A stretch of DNA of 64,000 bases, taken from Irpex lacteus. Lineage: Eukaryota > Basidiomycota > Agaricomycetes > Polyporales > Irpicaceae. The position numbers were made by a program, and so were the translations under genes. Position 1 is the stretch's first letter. Each line of letters begins with the position of its first letter. Below the pieces are notes generated by a model. That model did not search any database, was not told the DNA's origin, and was given only the letters and a program-made list of their open reading frames with translations. Of this stretch, positions 44,391 to 56,051 are shown one piece after another. The stretch is taken from positions 1 through 64,000 of the forward strand of contig MQVO02000034.1 in assembly GCA_001986395.2 (NCBI GenBank), written 5' to 3'.

Positions 44391-46433
44391 CTATCTCGGC
44401 ACCCTCTCCGCCCAATGCGTCTGCAACCCCTCCAAACTCGGTATCCGTCCAATCTGCGCACTGGAGGGAGACACTGTACTGATAGTCGTAGCCGGCAACC
44501 CAGGACTGACCGAGATTGACGACGACGACCCACGCTTGCGATTCAGACTCCCCGAGCTCCCCGCCAACCCCGTCCGACTGCTCGACCGCGATCGCGGAAA
44601 CGCGTAATGCTCCGGTGACCGACCTGTACCGCTTGACTCGGAGGCAGAGGAGGCAGAAGAGGCACGGCGGTGGCGTTGCATGGCTGTTGGGTCGACATCG
44701 GGGAGGTTGGCGAGGCGGCCGAAGAGGGAGAGGACTGCGCGAGGCGAAACCAGCGTCGTTAGCGGGTGTCAGTGTGGTTGAGAGCGAGAGGAGCCTGCGT
44801 ACCGTCGACTATCGATACTACCCCTGAAAGAGACCCTGTTCCTAGTGGTGAGGAGACGGGCTGGTCGTCCGAGACGAACAAACGATGCGAGTTCGCTAGA
44901 AAGATGTTCAGCCACACATGTTGATGGTATTGCGCTGCAGCGAGACGACTCACTTGCGAGTATCTTCTGCATAGTATACAGTAGCGTGTTATTTGGTGTG
45001 ACACTGTAGACTGAGCCGAGTGTCAGCGTCGCGTTGCCACTTACGCGTGCTGTCAGTCATATACATACCTGGGTATTTGTCCACGCCGTCGGTAGAACCG
45101 TCTGGTTCCTGATGGAACCTCAAATCGTCTTGATACAGTCGCAACATGGAGTTATAGCACGTACCTTGATCAAAGAGATGAACTGGTGTAACGGGGTGGA
45201 CAGTATCTGGCTGCTCTGCGAGGGCACGACAATCTGGGAGTAAAAGAGAAGCCGCTAAGTACTTGCTACGGCAAAGTCTGCCGGGCGAGCACTAATACCT
45301 TGCCTATGTCCGTCACAGAGACAGCACTCAACAGTCTCCCTCCTTCCTCTTCAATAACAGCAATGCTGCTCACCCCGTAGTCGCTCATCAAGCGCATCGC
45401 ATCCAACACTGTGTCGCTCGCCTTCGTCGCAATCACAGAGGTGTAGAGATAGAGGGATGGGAGTGCGAGGTTACTAAGCGGGATGGAGACGTAGGCTCCC
45501 AAGGATGACGAGCTCTGTGCGTTGGCGGTGAACCACTCGAGCAGGCTTTTATCGGAGACGAAGCCGAGGAAGTCGTTTGACGGAGCCGGCGCACGTATGA
45601 GCACTGAGCGGTGAGGTTAACAGTCCAAGTCTGGATTCAGCGTGGGTGTATGAGACTCACCTCGATGTGTCCCCCGAGAGAACACTGTCAGCAAAGAGAC
45701 GATGGTAGCGTCGTGAGGCAGCACTTCGAGAGGGTTCTTCTCCGACAGGTCTGAACAAAGAGAGATGTTAACAGAAACCGAAGGAGAGGGATCCGACTCC
45801 TAGGACGTACTGCTAACCAAGCGAACCGGCACCCGTCCTGCTCTCGCAGCTGCTATGATCTCTTCCGTGCGAGGTCTCCCGCGAAGCTCCTCCGGAGACC
45901 AACGATGTCGAGTGGCAGCCAGCGTCAAGAAGGCGTTGACGTCGGGGTACTACACAGCAGGAAAGAACAAAGTCAGTCGAAGATCAAGGTGCTCACTGCT
46001 CTTGAGCCGACGTACGTCGAAGAGTCCGAGAAAGGGAGTGTCGTGCGGCGAGTCGCCTGAAACTCTGTTGATAGCTATGCATGTGACGTTCTTTGACAAC
46101 AACGCCTGGCGATACTGGTTCAGCGAAGTGTTGAGTACTGAGTTCTAAGAGAGATACCACGCACCTCGCAAGCATCTTCAACGCTTGCCTCTGAGTCAAT
46201 CGTCAAGACAGGGCTGTCAATGAGCTCTGTGGCGCGATAGATAGAACGCAGAGGTCAGGTCCGCGTGCTCGAACGCATTCCGCTGGTTACGCACCTCTTG
46301 CCGGTACTGTCTCCCATGCTTTGACCCATTCCTCTGTGTCAGGGTTCAAGGCAGCTTGGAATGGATGTGGTGACAGCGGAGATGCACTGCGTACGCTCGA
46401 AACCGACATTCGTTTCCTGTGTGCGACGGACAT
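44391..46433 (-). CDS. SDS23: SDS23-like CBS-domain protein
   Basis: Homologue of fission yeast Sds23/Moc1, a CBS-domain regulator linked to PP2A-type phosphatases, nutrient response and cell-cycle progression. Eleven exons all join in frame: 46433-46295, 46226-46165, 46105-46016, 45949-45811, 45750-45661, 45603-45299, 45233-45165, 45108-45069, 45010-44954, 44895-44803, 44734-44391, giving about 475 aa. CBS-like units include SPVLTIDSEASVEDAC, SVIATKASDTVLDAMRLMSD with VSVTDIGK, and VYSVTPNNTLLYTMQKIL with LSGVVSIVD. The C-terminus is Ser-rich with MQRHRRASSASSASES, a probable phosphorylation region. Start chosen at MSVAHRKR; the frame stays open to 46556. Single copy, no lesions, although duplicated DNA surrounds it. 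Confidence 0.88.
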
Positions 46434-46883
46434 CTCGATGTCGCAGCAAACTGCGGCGTTGAGTGAGAGTCGTGCGAGATATTGATAGGGAGCAAGGAGT
46501 TCACAAGAAAGAAAGAGGGAGGACGAAGTACTAGTCAGATGAATGTTACATGCCAAGCTTGGTGGAGATGGAGGTAAGCTTTAAGTAGCGCTCCATATCG
46601 GACTTACTTTCAAAGTTGGTGTACTTACATACTTTTAAAGTGGCCAATATCCAATGGCCGCCATTAATGCATCCGTTCGCTTGTACGTCAGTCTTACGAA
46701 ACAATTACATTGTTTTATTCGATATATCGTCGGAGACCGTGTGTCGAGTGGGGATAGAGATCATCTTCAACCGTCTCAGTCTGTGACTTGAACCAAAGAT
46801 GCCAGAAGCTCGGAGCCTCGCATCTATTAACACTCAATCTAGAGTCCACTACACGTAATCCACACGCAAATACAATATGCTCA

Positions 46884-49056
46884 TCATTCAGAAAACAGCC
46901 TATCGAGCATCCTCCCTCCCAATCCAACAACCAACCCTCCCACATACTTGCCCATCCTCTTCAACTCCCGGCTCGCGGTATGATGTCGTTCCGGCGCAGC
47001 CTGGAGTCCATACACCGCCATCGCCACGCTAAGCACGAGCACCGCACTAGCCACAACCGTCCTCTGCTCGACCACAACACTTCCGATCCTGACAGGCTTC
47101 CGGAGCTTCCTCCTCCGCCTCTTCCCAGCTTTACGCGTCTCCTTCTCCTCTTCTTCTGCCTTCCAATCGTCGGCTTCCTCAGGTGGGGGCAAGACGATCA
47201 GGCTGGGTTGTGTCACCATCAACTCCGCTTCGTCGTCTGCGGGGAGCTCCGACGGATTCTCAGACCATGTGAGCATCGTGCTCTGTGGGCCCATGACGGA
47301 GGGCAGGGCGACTGCCGAGTGTGAAGGAGGATACAACGAGCATAACTCGTCGGCGCGTTCGAGCAAGGAAGATAGGGACACACGCGGTTTGTGTGGCAAT
47401 TCGTCGGACGAGAAAGATCCACTCTCGTTCTCACGCACATGGCCAGATGAGAGTGTGCCATCGCTGACTGGTTGGGAAGTAGCGACGTCTTCGCCTGAGC
47501 GAGCCTCAGCCACTTCATGTACTTCAGCTGTATCCTCGCTGGTGATTGCCTCCTGCGCAGATTCCCCTAATGCTGGATAGAACGATACTTTGCCGTCGTC
47601 GTCGGCACCATCCAAAGGCTTTACCAGAGTATCTTCTCCCTCAACGGAAACAGTCGATCCCTCTGATATCGACGGCTCTTCGGCGTGAACTGCTGTGGAA
47701 TCAGCGGAACTGAATTCCCCTTCTACGCCTTCCGTAGACACGTCATCGTCATCGTCAATCTCAGCAGTCAGCTGATCTACTCGCTCCGAGTCTAGCTGAT
47801 CATTTTCTGCGTTGGCCGCTACATCCTTCGAAACTTCGTCCTGTGGGGGATCGTCGCCATCCGAAATATATGGAAGGGCACTTAACAGGGAGTGGATCAT
47901 GCCTTCTTCGCCTTCCTGTTGTAATCTTTCAACCTCTTCTTTTCGTATGAGAATGAGCTGTCAAAATGATCATGTATAAACGCAACAGTCAGCAAATATG
48001 CAACGAAGCTTACCGCTGCTGCGAGATAAACGGCGGATATTGGAGGTCGACAGAGGAGGTAGTCGAAGACGTGTTGTATGAGTGATAGGGTGGGCATGTC
48101 GTGTGAGAATAGGGTTAGAAGATTCGACAGTGCGAAGTAGGGTAGTGGAGCGTTTCTGGCGGGTGATGAACATAGGCAGGACCAGTAGAAGAGACTCAGG
48201 TGCTTACTGTTCAAGCAATTCAGCATATCCGGGATCAGCGAGCTTCAGAACATGCTGCAGTACTCTAAGTATAGAATCGTCGATGACATGCTTCTGACTG
48301 AGATAATACGACATACGTACCTCAGAAGGCCAACGACGGGTTCCAAACTTGCGCCCATGGAATCTCGCACTCTGTGCAAGCTGAGTTTCTCAACGCATGG
48401 TAGCTGTAGCTCCTGCGGGAGTGTCAAGAACAGTACCGCTACAATATCATGATAACCCTACGCATGTCGACATGCGTCAGTACCGTAATTGTGCACGGAC
48501 TGCGATGAGAACGTGCTGACGCACCTGGAAGTAGCTCAACCTCCGCCGCTTCCGAAACACCTTGACGATCAACTCATTCAGTTCACGTTGCTTCTCCATT
48601 CGCTCATCCATGCTGACTTTACGCAGGCCAAATTGTGTGTAAGTCTCGTGGCCATGGGTTACGGATAGAGAGAGGTTCACCTACTGGGTACAGTACGAAG
48701 CTTCGGTCGGTGTCCAGCTGAATCTGCCTTTCGTCGGGATGAGGCTCTTCGATACTCTGGCCGCCATCCTCCTCAACATTTGATGTCGCATGTAGTATGG
48801 GTCCGTCGGTGCTATCGTGCGCAGCCAGTTGCACTGCACTTGGAGGATCCACATTTAGCAGACGTGACCTGATACAACCGTCAAGTTTTACAACACAGCT
48901 AGCAGCACAGCACAGCACTTGTAGCACGTACCATAGTTCTACTCTCCTCCCTTTAAACCCTCCAGGGTGCAAGCTCAACCTTCGGAGCTCCTGCCAGTCC
49001 AACACTGGGATGGGTTGTGGGTCCGCAGAAACGACGCGGATACCCTCCGACTCCAT
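46884..49056 (-). CDS. TBC-domain RabGAP, TBC1D20/Gyp8 type, ER-anchored
   Basis: GTPase-activating protein of the TBC1D20/Gyp8 class; known members act on Rab1/Ypt1 at the ER. Seven exons: 49056-48932, 48868-48681, 48616-48525, 48457-48321, 48264-48208, 48155-48014, 47957-46884, about 604 aa. N-terminal LRRLSLHPGGFKGRRVELW; TBC catalytic region RRRLSYFQGYHDIVAV (YxQG, the Gln finger), EKLSLHRVRDSMGASL, LPYFALSNLLTLFSHD and PPISAVYLAAAV. A long acidic linker (about residues 265-510) follows, then a basic patch and one C-terminal membrane segment (VVASAVLVLSVAMAVYGL), as in tail-anchored TBC1D20. The usual IxxD(V/I)xR arginine finger appears weakly conserved (VDPP instead). A truncated pseudogene copy lies at 56-57.3 kb and an older relic at 61.6-62.6 kb. 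Confidence 0.85.
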
Positions 49057-51385
49057 TCGATTAGTTGAACGTAGAAGCCTCAGTAGAGAGTTAGAGGAAA
49101 TTCCGGGTGTATTCTCAGAATACGTGGTAGGCGTCCAGTGCGAAGTTGCACTTCAGGCGGGGCAGAGCCGCGCTCATCTCATTTCATCCGCCGCAGTGAC
49201 CGCACGTAGCGCCTAATTGACCCCAGATGCCCACAAGGGCAGTTGAAAGATCACTCTGGCGACCAACGCAGAAACAAATAGGCAGGAAAGTATGAGTCTT
49301 GGAAGCGGAAACATTACAGTAAATGCATACATCATATACCGGGTATGTTGTCTAATGCTCAACAAACGGGTCGTCATGATCCTGCTCTGCTATTCTTTCC
49401 ATCTGCTCACCCACCGCCAGTGGCACTGCGCCTTCAACACTGGAGTTCTCTGGTCGGAACTTTTTCGATGCCCTACCACTATCAGCTACACTAGTGTGCT
49501 CCGAACCAGACCGTCGCTTGGAGCCAGAAGCGCGTTTTGGGAGTACTTCAGCATAACCGAGTAACCCAATAAATTGGTCATCCGTCTTGTCCATCCAAAA
49601 TCTCCCGTCTTCTTCGTCGTCCAAAATCGCATCAATGACGTCCTCAAATACCTCCAGAATGCGCTCGTGTGACTCAAAGACGTCAGAAATCAGAGGCGTT
49701 TTGCCACGAGAAGCCTGTCCTGGTGCCTCAGAACTGTTCCGAGCTCCCCTGGTTTTCTGGCGGCGGCGATGCAGAAGTGGTCGCACGGCGGGATCAGCTC
49801 TGACCAAGCCAGAGGGAGATGCAGGTTTCACTGAATCTTTCGGGGAATATTTCTTGAAGTCACTGTAATCCACGGACTCGTAAAACTCTTTCAGCAATCT
49901 GTAGAGCTTGTCCACGAGAGTGATCAGATGAGGAGAGACTTCGTCAGGTTCCTCGCCAGCGGTGAATGAGAAACCGGGATACCCCTGTTTGTTTTGCAAC
50001 AACTTCTCGGCCCCTCCGATAAATACGCCTCCACGGGTGTCATTGAAGTCGTAGCGAGAATGTATATGGGTTGCGAGGGTTTTGTTTTTGCCATTCTTCT
50101 CCTCAGTCGATAGCCCCTTGAACTTTGGCTCGTTATAGTAATGGTTGGTCATGGAGTGGCGATGGAAGCAAAGACCGCATAAAGTAACGACGTGGATGAA
50201 AGACTCGAGGTCATCTGCTAGAGTGTTCGGTTTATAGGGATACTGAAGCGAGAGTGCGGACATGAACCACCATGTTCCCTAGAATATTCAAAGTGAGAAT
50301 GCGCCTAGAAGATGCATCACGTAACAGCTTACAGAACGCCCATGCTGTGTAGCATTTTGAGCCAGATCGACCTTGAACTTGGCCAAATCCCAGTCTATCA
50401 GCATACCCTGGGGCGAGTTCGAGCCATCTTCTTTTTCCTGCTCGACGAGGATCATGATATTGTAGAAGCTAACATCACGGTGGAGAACGCCTGCCTCGAA
50501 CGCTGCTTTATGTCCTGCGTAAACCATGGATGAGCCGCAGGCAACCAAACAGCAATGACTTCACGCGCACCTCGCAAAGCGTCGTAAACAACAACGATCA
50601 TCTCAGAAGAATTCTTGTAGTCCTCCAGCGGTCTCCCAAGCTGCTCTATCACAACGATGCAGTGCTGACGTTTCAACAGCTTGTCGATTTTGAGGTACTC
50701 ATCAGTCCGGGTAACTTGCCCTGCTACATCTCCGCCGCCGAGCGCTGTGGCTACGAAGGAAACTCCTTCAAGCTTCCTATAGATCTCGAGCTCCGATCTT
50801 ATGTCGTCTGATATGGCCCGCCAATAGTCCTTCAGGAAGCACAAGTATGGTGGTTTGCCATCCGGCGGCTTCGCGCGAAACGCCACGTACCCCCTCGTAG
50901 CGCGACCTACGGGTGAATATGATGCAGTGCGGTGTTTGCCGATGTAGTAAGTAGAAGACGACTTCTCATTGAGATCGACGCAAGTGACCTGAAAGCGTGT
51001 AAGTAATGGCCTTCAAATATGCAGCACATTGTCCTATACCTTGTGAATGGGGAACAGCCTCTGATTGGCCAGAATCTCGTTTGCTAAAGAGGCAGCATAC
51101 GAGTTCACGTGAGTGAGAGACTTCAACGCGTTCACCTCCTCTTCGGAAGCCACGGTAAATGCGGGATTGTATCCTAGCTCCTCGTCTGACATGAGTGAGA
51201 GCCGGTGGATGAAGTCCAGCAGTTTCTCGGGGTTCGCGACAAAGTTCACAGCAGTCGACACAATGCAGCCGGCTCGGTCCCACCGCGTAAGACGGACTTG
51301 ATCACGCCAGATATAGATGATGAAAACGAATGTCCGGTGTTGACGAATCATCATCTCCGTCGCGTATTTCGCAATCTGCTCTTGG
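47760..51385. repeat. Direct duplication, block A
   Basis: About 3.6 kb containing the RabGAP 5' two-thirds and the 3' two-thirds of FunK1 copy 2 recurs in the same orientation at 56052-about 59670, offset about 8,284-8,293 bp. The left edge is sharp, at 47760/56052. Confidence 0.85.
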
Positions 51386-51953
51386 GCGTCCTCAGAGTGC
51401 TTGCCACGAAGAACAGGCGAAGATCCGTCGAAGGAGAAGGCAGACCCGTGCGTGTCATATTTCACCTCGATAGCACACTTCATCCACGCCCATGCGGTGC
51501 GCGCGAGGTTCTTCCCAGACCCAGAGGGAACCTCGTACGCAGCTCTCGCAGCCTTTGTGCAGTCATACATGGCGATGTTGATCTTCAGGTCGTCCTGGCC
51601 AGACTCGCGATAATCGGACACATCCTTGAACACGTGTTTCTGAGTGGGATTGGTAGCGGTAGCTGCATTGAAAGACGCGCACTACATAATATAAATTGGC
51701 TACGTTTGAGTAAGATACCAATGAAAGGTCTTACCAGCGCTGCGTACATATGCTCCTCACTTTTCCCGGCGAGCAGTCCCTTCAGTTCCTTGGCGGCAGC
51801 ATCAAGTCGTTCGGTGGGTAGATCCAGGTCGATGATGTTCTCGTGAGTGGTCGATCCGGTGACCTTCTTATGGGCAGCTAGATTGGTAGCCTTGGGAGTA
51901 GCAAACACGTTGATAAACTCATCATACGGCCTCTCAACGAAATGGATTCTCAT
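49352..51953 (-). CDS. FunK1-type fungal protein kinase, copy 2 (mosaic)
   Basis: Exons 51953-51735, 51681-51040, 50988-50571, 50514-50333 and 50278-49352, uninterrupted, about 795 aa. Kinase motifs: hinge CIVVIEQLGRPLEDY, catalytic loop HRDVSFYNIMI, DWDLAKF, GTWWFMSALSLQYPYKPNTLADDLESF. The Ser/Lys-rich tail (GSKRRSGSEHTS, ASKKFRPENSS) resembles a nuclear signal. Exon 1 and the first half of exon 2 match copy 1, while everything downstream of about 51385 matches copy 3. The gene is thus a recombinant formed at the meeting point of two duplications. Membership in FunK1 is clear; substrates of the family are unknown. Confidence 0.85.
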
Positions 51954-52651
51954 AGTCCGTTCAACGTCGGTATTGTACGGTTCGTACTATGATACTTGTA
52001 TGCTGTTTAGTCTCTGCAGGATGTTGACCACAGGGCCTATATCAGCGGAGGGCCGGGCCTCTATCAAATCGACTTGTTCAGCAATGCATAGAGATCAGAG
52101 GCTAATGTGTTAAAAATACCGACTTGGGGTTGATAGTGCAGTCGGCGGCCAGTCTTCGGCTATTGTCACTGTGTCTAGATGCAAAGAAATAAGGAGTAGA
52201 GTCGGTGGAATGTCGCACAGCTAGAGGCAGCGGAGCTCACCTGTCTTGGTTTGAACGTCAGAATGAGGCGACTCCGAATCGACGTCACGGTCAGGCTCAG
52301 ACGACCGTGACGATGGTCACAGAACCGTCCGTCACACAAGCGCGTGCGCCACAAAGCCATTGACTAAGCACCATGACGTTGGGTTTACTGCTAAATTCAT
52401 GCATGGCAGGGATGTCTGTCAGGTATAGCTGCCAGTGATCAGGGTAGCGCATAAGTAAAGCATGAAATTCAAGCACGCAGTGCTGCACAGTACACGAGCC
52501 CTTACGAGTGCAAACTACTTAAAACACCCAGATATTCCACTCAAAGGCAATAATATATAACTTGAAAGCGTCCCATGGTCCTCTCGTTGAAGCTGAGTTC
52601 TTGAAACGCTCAATACCACATCAATCTTACCCAACAGTTAACACGATCGAT

Positions 52652-53569
52652 CTACGCCGACGACGTCCCCACCGTCCTAGTCTCAGGTCTCCCACACATC
52701 TTCTCCACACTCTCAGCGAACCTCTCCTGCCAATCCGACGAGATTGCCACAGCATCGAACGAATGGTCGCCAAACCCATAGAACGTCACATTATGCAGCA
52801 TACGCGGCGGTTCCGTCGTCTCGCAATTCGTGCTGATTATCGCCGTGATCGTCCCCGTGTATCCGCCCACCCGATGCTGGTTCTCCTGCTCGCGTTTACG
52901 CTGCAGGAAGCTAGGGTCGCCGTCTGAGTATTCCAACACCGAGTCGATCGGAAGGGACATCGCGTGTGCGACTTTGAAACGAGCCCAGGGACGAGAGGAT
53001 TCGTTGATGGCTGGTAGTCGTGTGAGAATGATCATCATAACGAGCTCACGCCCGGGATTTTGTAGAGCGCGAGCCATGTACATGACATTGATGCCGGCTT
53101 GGAAGATGGCAGGATTGAATTTCTGGGTGAAGGAGCGTAGTTCGGCGATGAGCTCTGAGGGAAGGGGCGTAGGAGAGGATTATGGTCGGTGACGGTCCTA
53201 TCCATGTCCGCGGTGTCTTTTTGGGTTTTACGGCGTTGCAGGCATAGTTGTTTGTGTACGGGCCAGTGGCCACGTTGGCATCTCGGGCTCTGTATAATTC
53301 CAAAATTGATATCAAAAGGGTTAGACACGGCTATGTGCAGGTAAACAAAACGCACGCAGTATGTTGCAATGCGGCAGCCAGTACAGACAGAGAGCTTTAT
53401 TTTATCATGCTCCTTGTCCTTTCCGCCTGTACACACCCACGAGACAGAGAACAGTTAGTACAACCCGCCATGGCCATCAGGATTGTGGCGTGGACTTACA
53501 GTTTTGACATTGAGTGAACTCGCGTCGTGCTGCGCGAGAGTCTATGATGAGAGGCGTGGCTCCGGGCAT
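52652..53569 (-). pseudogene. MYND-finger gene copy, frameshifted
   Basis: Inverted duplicate of the 39.6-kb gene with the same exon layout (start ATG 53569, last exon 53289-52652). One base is missing in a C-rich run at about 53157-53170 (CCCCTTCCCTCAG here, one base longer in the intact gene). This throws the part after about residue 66 out of frame. The MYND finger itself precedes the lesion and remains encoded, so a short finger-only product is conceivable. Confidence 0.8.
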
Positions 53570-53987
53570 TTCTACTTGTTAGAATGTGTACAGGGTATCT
53601 TTGTTGTGTATACCGTTGTGCACTTTGAGCTACTTGGACTCGGAGAGGAGAGATGCTTGTCTTCGCTCGGAGGAGGCGGACTTGGTCGTATGACAGTGGC
53701 GCAGGTATAAGAAAATCTACCAGAATAGAAATGTTGAATAGACAATGTATCTATGCGACAAAGAAAGGGATACGAGATTCGACATGGGGCATTGAAAGTG
53801 TAATAATGAGAACCTGGAATTCAAACGGCAAGCACACTGTTTGCCTCCGTTAGCTCCATAACGGGAAAGTTGTTCCCACGACGACTCGCTGGTTAAACTT
53901 ACGCAGCCGCGGCACTGCTCTGAGCCTGACTGCTTTGAGACTCTGCAGTCCATCTCCATCACCACCTTCAACGACCAGCCAACAACG

Positions 53988-54037
53988 ATGTCTCTTCCTC
54001 GCTCAAACTATGATCCTAGACGAGTGTGTCTCAACCC
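53988..54037 (+). pseudogene. VPS68 5' fragment (50 bp)
   Basis: Encodes the first 16 or so VPS68 residues (MSLPRSNYDPRRVCLNP), preceded by the duplicated promoter. Identity to 39214-39165 stops abruptly at 54037. The open frame continues for some codons into the repeat array, so a chimeric transcript is possible. Confidence 0.8.
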
Positions 54038-56051
54038 GCGCTTCGAAAATCCGCGCAGAATAAGGATTTTGTCGCGCGGAGGCCTGGTGCTGCCGAAGTT
54101 CGCGATGTTATGCCGGAGTGGGAGGAGGAGTGGGAGGTGCGTTCGACGTCGTCTTGCCTCGTGCAAAGTGTTGATAACTCACGTACGTACCTTGTATAAA
54201 CTGAATCCGAGTCCGTACTCGCGCTCACGCTCTCCCCGTCCGTTGCAAAGAGAGCTCTCTCCGCCGCTCAGAACAAAATGTTGAACTGCGGACGGACGAG
54301 TCATAATCTCGTAAAACGACCACAGGTAGTACATATACATACCATATGAGCCCAAATTTACCGTTTAGATTCGCCCTACGACAGTGAGTTTTCGAAATCC
54401 TACGAGGTCGGTGCGGAATAAGGATTTTTGTTTTTCGTCCTTGGCGAGGTGAGTCACCTGTTAATGGACGCTTGATAGTCGCTAACTCGTCCTCTATAGT
54501 TATTCTTCTACGCGAATGTCTCGTCGTCTCGCAATGCACGATTTTGTGCTGGAGGGGAGGAGGAGAGGGTGGGCGATACAACGACGACGGCGTTGTATAG
54601 CCCCGTGCAAAGGATTAAGAAAGCACGTACTCGAGCTATAGTATCTGTACCGGCACTCGCGCTAACCCTCTCCCCGCCCGTTGCGAAGGTACCCGTGCAC
54701 CTCACTCAGCCGACCCCAACAAAATGTCAAGCTGCGAATGAACCAGTCATTATCTCGCGTGACGACTTAGGGCAGTTAATACAAACACTTACGATACCCA
54801 ATTACACCATCCGCATTGGCCTTACGACGAGGTTTGGCGAAAATCCCTTGAAGGCGGCGCCAGATGATAATTCCCGTTTTCGGCCGTAAGGAAGGTGTGT
54901 CGCGTGTAGATGAACCGCTGATAGCCGATTATTCGTTCTATACAGTCTTTTTCCCGCGCGGACGCCTGGTCGTGCCGGAATTCGCGAATTTATGCAGGAC
55001 GGGAGGGGAGAAGAAGGGGATGGACCATACGACGACGTCGACGACGTCTGGAATCGTGCGGGACGTTGATTAAGTAGATACTCACCTTACTGTATAAGCT
55101 TATGCATCCGCATCAACCCTCTCCCCGCAAATTGAGAAGATAGCTGCACTCCCTGTCCCAGCTGGCCGCGGACAAAAACTCGAACTACGGTTGAACGAGT
55201 CAGTCTCTCGTAGAACGGTTATTAGGGATCAATATATGCACCTTTGAGACCTAATATCGACGCTCCGATATGCCCTAGGATGAGGATTTCCGAAAATTGC
55301 ATGTGGCCACCGCCGCAAGGACGAGCTTCGAACCTCGTCGTAGTCGAGGTAAGACGCCTGAAATTGTACCCTGAGTGCTTGCTAACTCATCCAGTGTAGT
55401 TCGCACGTGCTACGATCGGTCGGTGGTGGCTGTATCGGCGAGATTGTGTAGGAGGGGAGGAGGAGAAGGTAGGCTGCCCGGCGACGACCAGGCCGTCTCG
55501 CTGCGTGCGGGACCCTGAAAACGTAAGCACTCACATAGCACAACACGTACATACACTCGCCTCTTTGTTACGCCACCAGCTCCCGGAGATAGACGATCCC
55601 CTCCCGCAGCCGGCCACAGGCAAAATGTCGCACTGCGTGCGAACGAGTAAGTATCTCACCGAATGTTTTCACATGACTAATATACTCACCTAGTACGTTC
55701 ATTAACACCCGTCCGTGCAGTGCTCCGCCCACATGTTGTCAGGACCACAGGAACCCGCCCCGAAAGGTGAATTTCTTAAATCTCCTCGTAACCGCAGTGC
55801 GTTGCTTGTAAACGCAAGCCAGATACGTACTGATACTCTCCGTTTGATTCGTTCGAGGAACGAACCGCTGGTCGTCCCACAATCCTTGGATTTGTGAAGG
55901 TGGAGAGGGGGTGGGGGACCAGCATGCAACGACGACCACGTCGTATCGCTTCGTACGAAGCATCAAAAAGGTATATACGAACTTCAAATGACAAGCGCAG
56001 GTACTCGTATCCACGCCAACGCTGCCGGTTCCGATGATAGCTGTCTCCCCC
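54038..56051 (-). repeat. Degenerate repeat array 2 (about 4.5 units, about 450 bp)
   Basis: Landmarks recur at about 450-bp spacing. CAAAATGT...CTGCG...CGAGTCA is near 54270, 54718, 55171 and 55618. A GACGACG block followed by a CGTGC stretch is near 54140, 54582, 55030, 55482 and 55932. GGAGGGGAGGAGGAG is near 54115, 54550, 55000 and 55450. Copies are diverged. A junction GATAACTCACGTACGTACCTTGT matches GATAACTGACGTACCTTGTG in array 1, and minus-strand translations share a proline-rich pattern (SPTPSPP ... LWDDQ; PTPTPRSP ... LRNDQ in array 1). The two arrays probably belong to one family. It fills exactly the interval between a truncated VPS68 copy and a truncated RabGAP copy. Confidence 0.6.

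Larger units (their letters stand above)
51385..54037. repeat. Inverted duplication, right arm
   Basis: Reverse-orientation copy of 39165-about 41830. Contains FunK1 copy 2 5' part, a frameshifted MYND copy, the divergent promoter and 50 bp of VPS68, ending abruptly at 54037 where repeat array 2 starts. Confidence 0.85.
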
